A stretch of DNA of 64,000 nucleotides from Oscillospiraceae bacterium (GTDB lineage Bacteria > Bacillota > Clostridia > Oscillospirales > Oscillospiraceae). A program made the translations under genes and the position numbers. The number at the start of each line of letters is the position of its first letter. The first letter of the stretch is position 1. The stretch lies in assembly GCA_015067975.1 (NCBI GenBank), contig SVLK01000001.1, forward strand, positions 147,513 through 211,512, given 5' to 3'. The notes beneath the pieces are model-generated. The model did no database searches and had not been told where the DNA came from. It saw only the letters and a program-made list of their open reading frames with translations. Of the stretch, positions 25,042-33,117 are shown piece after piece.

Positions 25042-25422
25042 TTATTTTTTGCTGTCAGCTGAAACGTTGACGCTGGGCATATCGTAAACATCTTCGTGGG
25101 GCGCGGATAATTCCGTGCAGCGGGCATATTCTACCTGCAGAACAGAAGAAATCGTATGGCGTCCGTAATCATCCAGCTGGGCATACTGATTGACCAGCTT
25201 CTGGGTTTCTTCGGTCAGATAAAAAGATGCGTCTTCACTAAGGGCTTTGATGCCCAGTGTTTGGCAGATTTGTACGACCGTATCAAAAGAAGAGCCGCCA
25301 ATACCGTTATGCAGGGCGCTGTTGATCGTAGACAGCGGGATATTGACAGCAAAGGCAAACTGCCGCACGCTCTTATACTGCCGCGCGATTTCCGTGCGAA
25401 CAATTTTGGTTAGATTATCCAT
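25042..25422 (-). CDS. XRE/Cro-type DNA-binding protein
   Basis: 126 residues from ATG at 25422, which has AAGAGGG 8 bases upstream; the ATG two codons earlier is too close to that site. Residues about 10-65 form a Cro/C1 helix-turn-helix (RQFAFAVNIPLSTINSALHNG, then FDTVVQICQTLGI). The C-terminal half (LTEETQKLVNQYAQLDDYGRHTISSVLQVEYARC) resembles the tail seen in many Firmicutes XRE regulators, without a peptidase or phage motif. The target is unknown. It is a single gene with a terminator. Confidence 0.88.
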   Translation of the reverse strand: MDNLTKIVRTEIARQYKSVRQFAFAVNIPLSTINSALHNGIGGSSFDTVVQICQTLGIKALSEDASFYLTEETQKLVNQYAQLDDYGRHTISSVLQVEYARCTELSAPHEDVYDMPSVNVSADSKK

Positions 25423-25627
25423 AAACATACCCTCTTTATAAATCCTGCGTATTTATCATGGTACGCCCATCCCGAACGGAACACATTATAGCACGAATGG
25501 AAAAAATCTCCAAGTCCAAATTTGAAAATTTCAAAAAATTTAACTTTTATCGTAAACGGAGAAAAAAATGGGGTCGAAATTAGTCAGTTTTACCGGAAAA
25601 TTTTGGAAATGAAGGGAAGGAGCAACT

Positions 25628-25693
25628 ATGCTTTCGGAGATACGGAAATACATTGGCGAAAATAAACTTCCCATTGGGAGGTGTTTGTGGTAA
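25628..25693 (+). CDS. Possible 21-codon upstream ORF (leader peptide) before the YihY gene
   Basis: ATG at 25628 has a strong ribosome site (GGGAAGGAG) better placed than that of the main gene. It encodes MLSEIRKYIGENKLPIGRCLW and stops with TAA at 25691-25693, one base before the ATG of the YihY gene; the GGGAGG that serves that gene lies inside the small frame. This layout suggests translational coupling. The peptide itself has no recognised family. Confidence 0.5.
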   Translation: MLSEIRKYIGENKLPIGRCLW

Positions 25694-25694
25694 A

Positions 25695-26549
25695 ATGAAG
25701 CAGAATAATCGAAAGATTCTTACCGATGGCGGCGTGTGGAAAACCGCACGGCAGTTGCTGCGCCGCTATCAGCGGCACGGGGTGGGCCGCAGCAGCGCAG
25801 CGTTGACTTACTATCTGGTGTTTGCTGCGTTTCCACTGCTGGTTTTTTTCAGCGCGTTGCTGGGTGCGCTGGAAGTGGATGAGGAAAGTGTGCTGCGGTT
25901 GTTTGCATCACTTTTACCACAGGATGTGGAGCGGGTCGTGCGCAGCTATCTTTCGTATGTGACGGTTCACTACAGCCGCCGACTTTTGTGGTTCAGCCTG
26001 ATCTTTTCCGTGTGGTTTCCTATGCGAGCAACGGACTGTCTGCTTGCGGCTATGCGCCGTGCGTTTGGCACAGTAGAGATGCGCAGGACACTGCGCCATC
26101 GTGTGCATACGGTGCTGTTCACTGTGTGGCTGGTGGTCACATGGAGTGCGGCCATGGTGCTGATGACGGTAGGCAGGCGGGCACTGGAAGTTTTGGCCGG
26201 AGTACTGCACCTGCCGGCGGGATTTGCCGACTTGTGGAATTATCTGCGCTTTTTCCTGCTGGGATTGGTAATGTTTGCCGCGCTGGCGGTACTGTATATG
26301 CTGGCGTTGGGCAAGCGGCAGCCGCTGCGGAAAGTAGCCGCCGGTGTGATGGCATCGCTGGTGGCGTGGATGGTATTGTCTGCGGCGTTTTCTTATTATG
26401 TGGAGCATGTGGCACAATACACGCAGCTATATGGGTCTATTGCGACAGTTGTGGTGACATTGCTGTGGCTGTATATGAGCAGTGCGGTACTGATTATGGG
26501 CGCGGAACTGAATGCAGTCCTGCGGCGAAAATACCGTACTGCGGTGTGA
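25695..26549 (+). CDS. YihY/virulence factor BrkB family membrane protein
   Basis: 284 residues. The ATG at 25695 is 13 bases after GGGAGG and directly after the stop of a short upstream frame; an in-frame TTG at 25653 is a less likely start. Motifs RRYQRHGVGRSSAALTYYLVFAAFPLLVFFSALLG and LLWLYMSSAVLIMGAELNAVL are characteristic of the family, which has about six membrane segments. Once called ribonuclease BN, the family is now regarded as an uncharacterised integral membrane protein, possibly a transporter. It is followed 46 bases later by the TrkA gene. Confidence 0.92.
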   Translation: MKQNNRKILTDGGVWKTARQLLRRYQRHGVGRSSAALTYYLVFAAFPLLVFFSALLGALEVDEESVLRLFASLLPQDVERVVRSYLSYVTVHYSRRLLWFSLIFSVWFPMRATDCLLAAMRRAFGTVEMRRTLRHRVHTVLFTVWLVVTWSAAMVLMTVGRRALEVLAGVLHLPAGFADLWNYLRFFLLGLVMFAALAVLYMLALGKRQPLRKVAAGVMASLVAWMVLSAAFSYYVEHVAQYTQLYGSIATVVVTLLWLYMSSAVLIMGAELNAVLRRKYRTAV

Positions 26550-26595
26550 CAACAGATCAGATCGGTCAAAGAGGGGCCGAAGGAGGAACACGGGT

Positions 26596-27957
26596 ATGAA
26601 AATTATCATTGTGGGCAACGGTAAAGTGGGCTATGCTATTGCCAGTCAGCTGGCGATGGAAGATCATGATGTAGTTATGGTAGACGCGGCTGCTTCTGCA
26701 CTGCAGAAGGCGGACAGCGCGCTGGATATCATGTGTGTGGAGGGTAACGGTGCCAGCATCAGCGTGCTGAAGAGCGCCGGTGTAGCAGATGCGGATCTGG
26801 TGATTGCTGTGACCAACGGCGATGAGACCAATCTGGTTTGCTGCCTGATCGCCAAGAAACTGGGTGCCAAACACACGATTGCCCGCGTGCGCAATACCGA
26901 TTATCGACGCGATGCGGATATGCTGAAGCGGGAGATCGGGCTGGACATGGTAATCAATCCGGACTTGGCGGCGGCCCGCGAAATTGCCCGGATCCTCAGT
27001 TTCCCGGCAGCCTTCTCCGTAGAGCCGTTTGCCCGCGGACGCATTGATATGATCGGATTCCTTGTTTCTTCCAAGGATGCCCTTGCCGGTGTACCCCTCA
27101 GCGAGTTTAACAGCAAACGAATTGCCGAGGTGCTGTTCTGTGCTGCGGAGCATGACGGAGAATATGTGATCCCCGACGGTCACTTTGTACCTCAACCGGG
27201 TGACCGGATGTACATGGTAGGCGCCAAGCACGAAGTGCGCAAAATGCTTAAGGGTATGGGCCGGCCGCTGCAGAAGGTCAAGGATGTCTCCATTTTAGGC
27301 GGCAGCCGCATTGCTATGTATCTGACGTGGGAACTGCGCCGCATCAATGCCGGCGTACGGATCGTGGAGATGCAGCATGAGGACTGTCTGATTCTGGCCG
27401 ATGAATTGCCCGGTGCCATGATCATTGAAGGTGACGGTACAGACCGTGAACTGATCCAAAGCGAAGGCATTTTCGACGTGGATGCTTTTGTGGCTCTGAC
27501 AGGCCGCGACGAGGAAAACCTGCTGATGGCGCTGACGGCGCAGCATGCGGGCGTGCCTAAGGTGGTGGCGAAGATGAACCGGCCCAATTACATGGAACTG
27601 GTGCACGATACAGGCATCGACAGCATCATCAGTCCCAAGAATATCGTGGCCAACCAGATTACCAGCTATGTGCGCGCTTTGGCCAATTCCGAAGGCAGCG
27701 CCGTGGAAAGCCTGTACCGTCTGCTGGACGGCTCAGTAGAGGCGCTGGAGTTCAGTGTTACCGGTAAGAGCCGAGAGATGCTGCACATTCCGCTGAAGGA
27801 TCTGAAACTGCGCAAAGGCGTGCTGCTGGCCGCCATTGTGCGCGATAACGAAACAATCATACCCGGTGGTATGACCTGCATTGAAGAAGGAGACCATGTG
27901 GTCGTGGTTACACGCATTACAGGGTTGGATGACCTGACCGATATTCTGGCTAAGTAA
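26596..27957 (+). CDS. trkA: Trk potassium uptake system regulatory protein TrkA
   Basis: 453 residues from ATG at 26596 with AAGGAGGA upstream. Two tandem RCK units are present, each a Rossmann NAD-binding domain (IIIVGNGKVGYAIASQL near residue 2 and VSILGGSRIAMYLTWEL near residue 230) plus a TrkA-C domain. Such duplicated TrkA proteins gate TrkH or KtrB potassium channels in response to NAD(H) or nucleotides. The channel subunit is not in the window. The gene ends before a strong terminator. Confidence 0.95.
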   Translation: MKIIIVGNGKVGYAIASQLAMEDHDVVMVDAAASALQKADSALDIMCVEGNGASISVLKSAGVADADLVIAVTNGDETNLVCCLIAKKLGAKHTIARVRNTDYRRDADMLKREIGLDMVINPDLAAAREIARILSFPAAFSVEPFARGRIDMIGFLVSSKDALAGVPLSEFNSKRIAEVLFCAAEHDGEYVIPDGHFVPQPGDRMYMVGAKHEVRKMLKGMGRPLQKVKDVSILGGSRIAMYLTWELRRINAGVRIVEMQHEDCLILADELPGAMIIEGDGTDRELIQSEGIFDVDAFVALTGRDEENLLMALTAQHAGVPKVVAKMNRPNYMELVHDTGIDSIISPKNIVANQITSYVRALANSEGSAVESLYRLLDGSVEALEFSVTGKSREMLHIPLKDLKLRKGVLLAAIVRDNETIIPGGMTCIEEGDHVVVVTRITGLDDLTDILAK

Positions 27958-27970
27958 ATAAAAACAGCAG

Positions 27971-28008
27971 CCCCGCCGTTCCCATTGGGAAAGGCGGGGT
28001 TTACTTTT
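27971..28008 (+). terminator. Terminator after trkA
   Basis: CCCCGCC (27971-27977) pairs with GGCGGGG (27993-27999), and an inner TTCCC/GGGAA extends the stem past one mismatch; T-rich sequence follows. The tail overlaps the -35 of the next promoter. Confidence 0.88.
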
Positions 28009-28028
28009 GGTCAGAAAGCGGATAGAAT
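28000..28028 (+). promoter_or_regulatory. Promoter of the M29 aminopeptidase gene
   Basis: TTTACT (28000-28005), 17-base spacer, TAGAAT (28023-28028). The -35 lies in the T-rich tail of the preceding terminator. Confidence 0.65.
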
Positions 28029-28060
28029 AAAGAAAAACACGGGAAAGTGAGGATGTCGTT

Positions 28061-29287
28061 ATGGAAGCAAAACTGCGTGAATATGCGGCACTTTTAATAA
28101 AGGTAGGTTTGAACGTGCAGAAGGGGCAGACACTGGTAATCTCCTCGCCGGTGGAGTGCGCGCCTTTTGCCCGGATGTGTGCCTCGGCGGCCTATGACGT
28201 GGGCTGCCGTGAAGTGGTAATGAACTGGCACGATGATGTGATGGCGCGGGAAAAGTATCTGCGGGCAGATAGTGAGATTTTCGATGAAGTTCCTCAATGG
28301 CGTCGCCACTTTTTCAATGACTATGCCAATGCCGGTGCGGCGTATCTTGCCATTGCGGCGGAAGATCCGGAGAATTTCAAGGGTGTGGATCCTGATCGAC
28401 TGGTACGCGCTCAGCGCGCCAGCGGAAAGGCACTGAAAGACTTTTACCGCCTGCAGATGAGCAGCGGTTTTCCCTGGTGCATTGCATCTATTCCTATTCC
28501 CAGCTGGGCGACGCGTGTATTCCCCGAGGTATCGGCGGCAGAGGCAGTTGAAAAACTGTGGGATGCCATTTTCTACACCATGCGCATCAACGGTGACGGC
28601 CAGAGTGCGCAGCGTTGGCAGGAGCATATTGACCGTTTGGCTGAACGCAAGGAAAAGATGAATGCGCTGCGTTTCAAAACACTGCATTACACCAACAGTC
28701 TCGGCACAGATCTGACGGTGGAACTGCCGGAAGGACACATCTGGGAGAGCGGCGACGATGTGACGCAATCCGGCCAGACCTTTGTGGCCAATATGCCAAC
28801 GGAAGAACTGTTCACAGCACCGCTGCGCAGCGGTATCAATGGCGTGGTTTACGCAGCTATGCCGTTGGTCAATGACGGTAACATCATTGACGGATTCCAC
28901 TTTGTGGTAAAAGACGGAAAAATCGTAGAGGCACATGCAGAAAAGGGCGAGGAATTCTTAAAGGCGGCCATCAGCATTGACGAAGGCGCCTGCTATTTCG
29001 GTGAGGTGGCACTGGTACCCTACGACAGTCCGATTTCCAACATGAATCTGCTGTTCTACAACACGCTGTTTGACGAAAACGCTGCATGCCACATGGCGTT
29101 TGGCGAGGCCTATCCCTGCATTGAAGGCGGACGGGATATGGACAAAGAGCAGCTGAAAGAGAAGGGACTCAACGATTCGGATGCCCATGTGGACTTTATG
29201 ATCGGAACAAAAGACCTGAAGATCATCGGCACGACCTGGAGCGGCGAGGAGATCCCTGTGTTTCTGGACGGCAATTTTGCAATTTAA
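28061..29287 (+). CDS. M29 family (thermophilic) aminopeptidase
   Basis: 408 residues. Family features include the KVGLNVQKGQTLVI opening and the C-terminal metal site with Glu residues in GEVALVPYDSPIS and HMAFGEAYPCIEGG, followed by SDAHVDFMIG and the usual IIGTTWSGEEIPVFLDGNFAI ending. These are dinuclear metal, cytoplasmic aminopeptidases with broad specificity. It forms a single-gene unit with its own promoter and a terminator shared with the next minus-strand gene. Confidence 0.93.
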   Translation: MEAKLREYAALLIKVGLNVQKGQTLVISSPVECAPFARMCASAAYDVGCREVVMNWHDDVMAREKYLRADSEIFDEVPQWRRHFFNDYANAGAAYLAIAAEDPENFKGVDPDRLVRAQRASGKALKDFYRLQMSSGFPWCIASIPIPSWATRVFPEVSAAEAVEKLWDAIFYTMRINGDGQSAQRWQEHIDRLAERKEKMNALRFKTLHYTNSLGTDLTVELPEGHIWESGDDVTQSGQTFVANMPTEELFTAPLRSGINGVVYAAMPLVNDGNIIDGFHFVVKDGKIVEAHAEKGEEFLKAAISIDEGACYFGEVALVPYDSPISNMNLLFYNTLFDENAACHMAFGEAYPCIEGGRDMDKEQLKEKGLNDSDAHVDFMIGTKDLKIIGTTWSGEEIPVFLDGNFAI

Positions 29288-29291
29288 AAGA

Positions 29292-29323
29292 AGAAAGGCG
29301 GCTGCTGCGGCAGCCGCCTTTCT
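29292..29323. terminator. Bidirectional terminator between convergent genes
   Basis: Fourteen-base perfect stem (29292-29305 with 29310-29323), TGCG loop, T-rich on both exits. Its right arm overlaps the first two bases of the stop codon of the minus-strand gene. Confidence 0.85.
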
Positions 29324-29984
29324 ATTGGGGCAGAAACGGCCCTGTTTCTTCGTTATACGGTACGCAGAAGGTAGGGATACCCTCCAGGGCAGGGGCAATG
29401 GTGCGCATCGAAAAGAAAAAATGCAGACCATCATCTGCCAGATAGAACTGCTGCGGCCGGAAATGACGCCGCAGTTTTTTTCGCCACAGGGGATCATATG
29501 CGGCAATGCCTTGCGCCTCCTGTTGGCGGATCTGCTGCTCCGCCTCGCCCAACAGCAAGGAACGCCATGGTGTGTGGGGCGGAAAGCACTCGGCCACAGT
29601 AACAGGCAGAATGCGCTGCAGATCCCATATATCGGCACGGCGGATGAGCGTGCGTTGCTGTGCACCGGTGAGAATAGTATCTGTGTAAAGACTGAGCAGG
29701 TGATCTTTTTGAAGCGTAATCGTGCTTTGCAGCGATGCGTGCCACTGGGGAAGCGGTGCTGCATTGAGCAAAGCCTGTCGGTAGAGCTGTTGTGCCTGCG
29801 GAAATATGCTGTAGCGACACCAACTTTCAAAAGCAGCGGCGCAGGCCTGATAATATCGGTTGAACCGGCGGGCATGGCGACCGGTGATCTGCGGAAGCTG
29901 GGCATCGACACGCAGCAAGGGAAGACCGTCTTCACAGAAGGAAACATCTGTCAGCGTCGGACAGAGCGAAACGGTATCGGACAC
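29322..29984 (-). CDS. DUF3298/RsiV-like domain protein
   Basis: 220 residues, starting at a GTG with a strong AAGGAGG 8 bases upstream; the frame is open for another 108 codons 5' but without coding character or a better ribosome site. The C-terminal third, LAAY-style AYDPLWRKKLRRHFRPQQFYLADDGLHFFFSMRTIAP and PYNEETGPFL, matches the DUF3298 domain of RsiV, the lysozyme-sensing anti-sigma factor. There is no N-terminal anti-sigma or membrane part, so this is a soluble DUF3298 protein and not a full RsiV. Many Clostridia carry such proteins and their role is unknown. Confidence 0.75.
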   Translation of the reverse strand: MSDTVSLCPTLTDVSFCEDGLPLLRVDAQLPQITGRHARRFNRYYQACAAAFESWCRYSIFPQAQQLYRQALLNAAPLPQWHASLQSTITLQKDHLLSLYTDTILTGAQQRTLIRRADIWDLQRILPVTVAECFPPHTPWRSLLLGEAEQQIRQQEAQGIAAYDPLWRKKLRRHFRPQQFYLADDGLHFFFSMRTIAPALEGIPTFCVPYNEETGPFLPQ

Positions 29985-30050
29985 GAGAAAACCTCCTTTC
30001 CTGTGAGTATATGCACCGATAAAAAGGAGTTGCAAATTTTGAAAAAACGG

Positions 30051-30079
30051 TTTACTTTCACAAAATAAAGTGGTAAAAT
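30051..30079 (+). promoter_or_regulatory. Promoter of the yerC operon
   Basis: TTTACT (30051-30056), exact 17-base spacer, TAAAAT (30074-30079), 63 bases before the start codon. Confidence 0.7.
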
Positions 30080-30142
30080 ATGAAAGCGAAAATGTAAAGA
30101 CATCCCAAACTCGACGATACAGTTGAAGATGGAGGTAATCAT

Positions 30143-30457
30143 ATGGCAAGAGTAGCAAAGTCAAAGATCGCGAAGAAGGCAAAGACAGACCGTTTGTACC
30201 GTGCGATTCTGACGCTGAAAACGGAAGAGGAGTGCTATAACTTTTTCCAGGATTTGTGCACCATTTCTGAGCTGCGCTCCATGGAGCAGCGCTACGAGGT
30301 GGCAACACTGCTGGATGAAGGCATGATCTATAGCGAGATCCTCAAGGAGACCGGTGCATCCAGCGCCACCATCAGCCGTGTCAACCGCTCACTGCTCAAC
30401 GGTGCAGGCGGCTATGAATGCGTACTGGAGCGCATGAAGGAGAAAAGCGAAGAATGA
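30143..30457 (+). CDS. YerC/YecD family TrpR-like DNA-binding protein
   Basis: 104 residues with GGAGG upstream. The TrpR-like fold is clear from LYRAILTLKTEEECYNFFQDLCTISELRSMEQRYEVA and the helix-turn-helix IYSEILKETGASSATISRVNRSL. Family members are small dimeric putative repressors, widespread in Firmicutes, with no settled ligand. A basic N-terminal tail (KSKIAKKAK) may contact DNA. The stop overlaps the start of the methyltransferase gene by four bases (ATGA), so the two are coupled. Confidence 0.9.
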   Translation: MARVAKSKIAKKAKTDRLYRAILTLKTEEECYNFFQDLCTISELRSMEQRYEVATLLDEGMIYSEILKETGASSATISRVNRSLLNGAGGYECVLERMKEKSEE

Positions 30458-31194
30458 GCTGCTATGATGCGCTGGCCGGTACCTACGATGCACTGACCGG
30501 CGATGTGGAATATGAAAAACGGGCAGACTATTTGGAAAAGCTGTTTGCGCGCAGTCGGATCGACGTAAAAACGGTGTTGGATCTGGCCTGTGGCACGGGC
30601 ACGATGACATGGATCCTGACCGGCCGTGGTTATGAGATGATCGGTGTAGACGCTTCGGAAGAGATGCTGGCTGCAGCGATGGAGAAGAGCGGCAGCGTAG
30701 AGGGCGTGGCACCTATTTTTCTGCATCAATCCATGCCGGAACTGGATTTGTACGGTACGGTAGATGCGGCCATCTGCTGTTTGGACAGCTTGAACTATCT
30801 AACCAGACCCAAGGACGTACAGCGCACGTTTGAACGTTTGCGCTTGTTCATTGCGCCCGGTGGTGTGCTGATTTTTGACATCAATACGGTGGAGAAGCTG
30901 CGCGCTTTGGACGGACAGGTCTTTTTAGATGAGACGGAGGACACTTATTGCGTGTGGCGTCCGGAGTATCATCGCGGCCTGTGCACCTATTATATGGACC
31001 TGTTTCAACTGCAAAATGACGGCAGCTGGGAGCGCACACTGGAGATCCACAAAGAGCGTGCCTATACGGTGGAGGAGCTGACCGGATGGCTGCAGCAAGC
31101 AGGCTTTGGTGAGATCCGCACTTACGGCGATATGAAGATGCGCCGTCCCGCTGCAGGCGAGCAGCGCATTTATTTTTCCTGTGTGAGGTTGTAA
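30454..31194 (+). CDS. Class I SAM-dependent methyltransferase
   Basis: 246 residues from the ATG that overlaps the yerC stop. Motif I VLDLACGTGTMTWIL near residue 40 and the acidic end of strand 2 (IGVDASEEML) form the SAM pocket; AICCLDSLNYLTRP is motif IV. This type, with a YDALAGTYDALTGDVEYEKRADYL opening, is common in Clostridia next to yerC and hslO and has no known substrate. Some relatives methylate small molecules or tRNA. Three bases separate it from the next gene. Confidence 0.9.
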   Translation: MSCYDALAGTYDALTGDVEYEKRADYLEKLFARSRIDVKTVLDLACGTGTMTWILTGRGYEMIGVDASEEMLAAAMEKSGSVEGVAPIFLHQSMPELDLYGTVDAAICCLDSLNYLTRPKDVQRTFERLRLFIAPGGVLIFDINTVEKLRALDGQVFLDETEDTYCVWRPEYHRGLCTYYMDLFQLQNDGSWERTLEIHKERAYTVEELTGWLQQAGFGEIRTYGDMKMRRPAAGEQRIYFSCVRL

Positions 31195-31196
31195 GA

Positions 31197-31520
31197 ATGA
31201 CGTATCAAGGATTCTGGGGCATGACGGTGATGACTCTGGTGCTGCTGGGTCATGGCCTTTTTGTGCTGAGAAAAAACATAAAAGGGAAGGAATTGATTGA
31301 GATTCCCCCCAAAGTAAAGATGTTTTTTGGTATTTTGGGCGGTTTATGTGCTGCGAGTTTTATTGCGGGCGTAGTGATGATCCTGTGCAGTGTGGCGTCT
31401 GAGACGGTACATGTGGCCGGTCTTGTGATGCTGGGTATGGGCTTTGTGGTGAACAACCAAGTGCGTAAGTTTGCACCGCTGCTGGTGAAACAGGAGGAAG
31501 AGGAAGAAATCCATGAGTGA
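31197..31520 (+). CDS. Small membrane protein of unknown function
   Basis: 107 residues. Three hydrophobic segments are evident (about 7-23, 43-64 and 71-86), with a Lys-rich cytoplasmic loop after the first and an acidic C-terminus (KQEEEEEIHE). It starts 2 bases after the methyltransferase stop and overlaps the hslO gene by 8 bases, so it belongs to this operon. The family is not recognised. Confidence 0.8.
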   Translation: MTYQGFWGMTVMTLVLLGHGLFVLRKNIKGKELIEIPPKVKMFFGILGGLCAASFIAGVVMILCSVASETVHVAGLVMLGMGFVVNNQVRKFAPLLVKQEEEEEIHE

Positions 31521-32400
31521 TCGTATTGTAAGAGCTATTTCCAGCGACGGCTTTGTAAAGGCTGCCGCTGTATCCAGCCGCGAATTGACAGAACGGGCAC
31601 GCCAGATCCACCAGACACTGCCGGTAGGTACGGCGGCGCTGGGCCGTACGCTGGCGGCGGCATCCATGATGGGCAATGCGCTGAAAGGACAGGGCGCCAG
31701 TGTGACGCTGCAGATCAAGGGCGGCGGGCCGTTGGGCACGGTACTGGCCGTTTCCGACACGGACGGCAATGTGCGCGGCTATGTGACCAATCCTGCCGTA
31801 GATATTCCGCTGCGTACCGATGGAAAACTGGATGTAGGCGGCGCTGTGGGCAATGAGGGTACGATCACGGTGATCAAGGATCTGCAGATGAAAGAACCCT
31901 ATGTGGGAACGATTGACTTGCTGGGCGGCGAAATTGCCGAGGACGTGGCGGCCTATTTCGTGGAGTCTGAGCAGATCCCCACCGCTTGCGGCCTCGGTGT
32001 GCTGGTGGAACGTGATCAGAGTGTGCGTGCAGCTGGCGGTTATCTGATCCAGCTGCTGCCCGGTGCTGACGAGGATACCATTATTAAGGTAGAGGGCGGC
32101 ATTATGGCAGCCGGGAATGTGTCGACCCTATTGGATGCTGATCCTGATCCGGAGAATCTGCTGCGTACGGTGATGTCCGACTTCGACATTCGTATTCTGG
32201 AGAGTTCCCCTATTGAGTATAAGTGCTATTGCAGCCGCGAACGTGTGGAGCGGGCGCTGATCTCGCTGGGTACGGCGGAACTGGAGAATATTCTGCGTGA
32301 GCAGGGAAGCTGTCAGCTGACCTGCCAATTCTGCGATGCAGTATATGACTTTTCTGCCGAGGAACTGCAGAAGTTAATCGATGGCTTGCAGAAAAAGTGA
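31513..32400 (+). CDS. hslO: Hsp33 redox-regulated chaperone
   Basis: 295 residues. The N-terminal core starts DRIVRAISSDGFVKAAAVSSRELTERARQ, and the C-terminal redox switch has the zinc ligands CYC in EYKCYCSRER and CxxC in CQLTCQFC. In the reduced state zinc keeps Hsp33 inactive; oxidative unfolding releases it to hold aggregating proteins. It is the last gene of the yerC operon; no clean terminator follows before the tRNA promoter. Confidence 0.95.
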   Translation: MSDRIVRAISSDGFVKAAAVSSRELTERARQIHQTLPVGTAALGRTLAAASMMGNALKGQGASVTLQIKGGGPLGTVLAVSDTDGNVRGYVTNPAVDIPLRTDGKLDVGGAVGNEGTITVIKDLQMKEPYVGTIDLLGGEIAEDVAAYFVESEQIPTACGLGVLVERDQSVRAAGGYLIQLLPGADEDTIIKVEGGIMAAGNVSTLLDADPDPENLLRTVMSDFDIRILESSPIEYKCYCSRERVERALISLGTAELENILREQGSCQLTCQFCDAVYDFSAEELQKLIDGLQKK

Positions 32401-32446
32401 CGAAAGACAAGCCAAGAAAAAACTTGAAAAAAATCAAAATTTACTG

Positions 32447-32475
32447 TTGACAGGCGTGCTCTAATTTAGTATACT
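32447..32475 (+). promoter_or_regulatory. Promoter of the tRNA cluster
   Basis: TTGACA (32447-32452), 17-base spacer, TATACT (32470-32475), nearly consensus. A CCTTGCCG/CGGCAAGG hairpin (32479-32504) begins at the expected transcription start and ends just before the first tRNA, probably guiding 5' processing. Confidence 0.85.
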
Positions 32476-32506
32476 TATCCTTGCCGTTCGCGAGAGCGGC
32501 AAGGAC

Positions 32507-32583
32507 GGGAGCATAGCTCAGCTGGTTAGAGCACCTGCCTTACAAGCAGGGGGTCACTGGTTCGAGTCCAGTTGTTCCCACCA
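32507..32583 (+). tRNA. tRNA-Val (anticodon TAC)
   Basis: Acceptor GGGAGCA/TGTTCCC with one G-T pair, D-loop AGCTCAGCTGGTTAGAGC, anticodon loop CTTACAA, T-loop GGTTCGAGTCC, CCA encoded. First of five tRNAs in one transcript. Confidence 0.95.
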
Positions 32584-32588
32584 CATTT

Positions 32589-32665
32589 GGCCGAGTAGTT
32601 CAGTTGGTTAGAACGCCAGCCTGTCACGCTGGAGGTCGAGGGTTCGAGCCCCTTCTCGGTCGCCA
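32589..32665 (+). tRNA. tRNA-Asp (anticodon GTC)
   Basis: Acceptor GGCCGAG/CTCGGTC, anticodon loop CTGTCAC, T-loop GGTTCGAGCC, CCA encoded. Five bases after tRNA-Val. Confidence 0.95.
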
Positions 32666-32669
32666 ATAT

Positions 32670-32745
<76 letters not shown>

Positions 32746-32748
32746 CTT

Positions 32749-32824
32749 GCGGGCGTAGCTCATCTGGTAGAGCGCGACCTTGCCAAGGTCGAGGTAGCGA
32801 GTTCGAGCCTCGTCGCCCGCTCCA
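32749..32824 (+). tRNA. tRNA-Gly (anticodon GCC)
   Basis: Acceptor GCGGGCG/CGCCCGC, anticodon loop TTGCCAA, T-loop AGTTCGAGCCT, CCA encoded. Confidence 0.95.
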
Positions 32825-32830
32825 GAAAAA

Positions 32831-32860
32831 TGAGAACCGGAGCGAAAGCTCCGTTTCTCA
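32831..32860. other. GAAA-capped hairpin between tRNA-Gly and tRNA-Cys
   Basis: Six plus six base pairs around one C/T mismatch, closed by a GAAA tetraloop. On the plus strand it lacks a T-run (TATATGG follows), so it may be a leaky terminator or an RNase processing signal; on the minus strand it is followed by T5. Confidence 0.6.
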
Positions 32861-32865
32861 TATAT

Positions 32866-32940
32866 GGTGACATAGCCAAGTGGTAAGGCAAGGGTCTGCA
32901 AAACCCTCATTCCCCGGTTCAAATCCGGGTGTCACCTCCA
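32866..32940 (+). tRNA. tRNA-Cys (anticodon GCA)
   Basis: Acceptor GGTGACA/TGTCACC, anticodon loop CTGCAAA, T-loop GGTTCAAATCC, CCA encoded. Set apart from the other four by a 41-base spacer with a hairpin. Confidence 0.95.
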
Positions 32941-32941
32941 G

Positions 32942-32976
32942 AAAAATCCCGAATGCGAAAGCATTCGGGATTTTTT
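32942..32976 (+). terminator. Terminator of the tRNA cluster
   Basis: Fifteen-base perfect stem (32942-32956 with 32961-32975), GAAA loop, six T at the end. Confidence 0.95.
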
Positions 32977-33016
32977 GCACCTAACGAAAAAATTTTCTTC
33001 TTTTGATGATAAACGG

Positions 33017-33045
33017 TTGGCATCCCGGTTTTTTCGCGGTAGAAT
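33017..33045 (+). promoter_or_regulatory. Promoter of the sensor kinase/sigma-54 activator operon
   Basis: TTGGCA (33017-33022), 17-base spacer, TAGAAT (33040-33045), 73 bases before the start codon. The GG-GC spacing does not fit a sigma-54 promoter. Confidence 0.65.
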
Positions 33046-33117
33046 ATAAGAAATAATTTGTCGAAGACACGCGACGAACAGAAAGAATATCGGAGCGTCC
33101 GGGGAAGGGAGGGGCTT

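Noticed and set aside
29277-30068. A 263-codon plus-strand frame opposite the DUF3298 gene
   Set aside because: It begins inside a terminator and has no family pattern; the minus-strand frame has a strong ribosome site and DUF3298 motifs.
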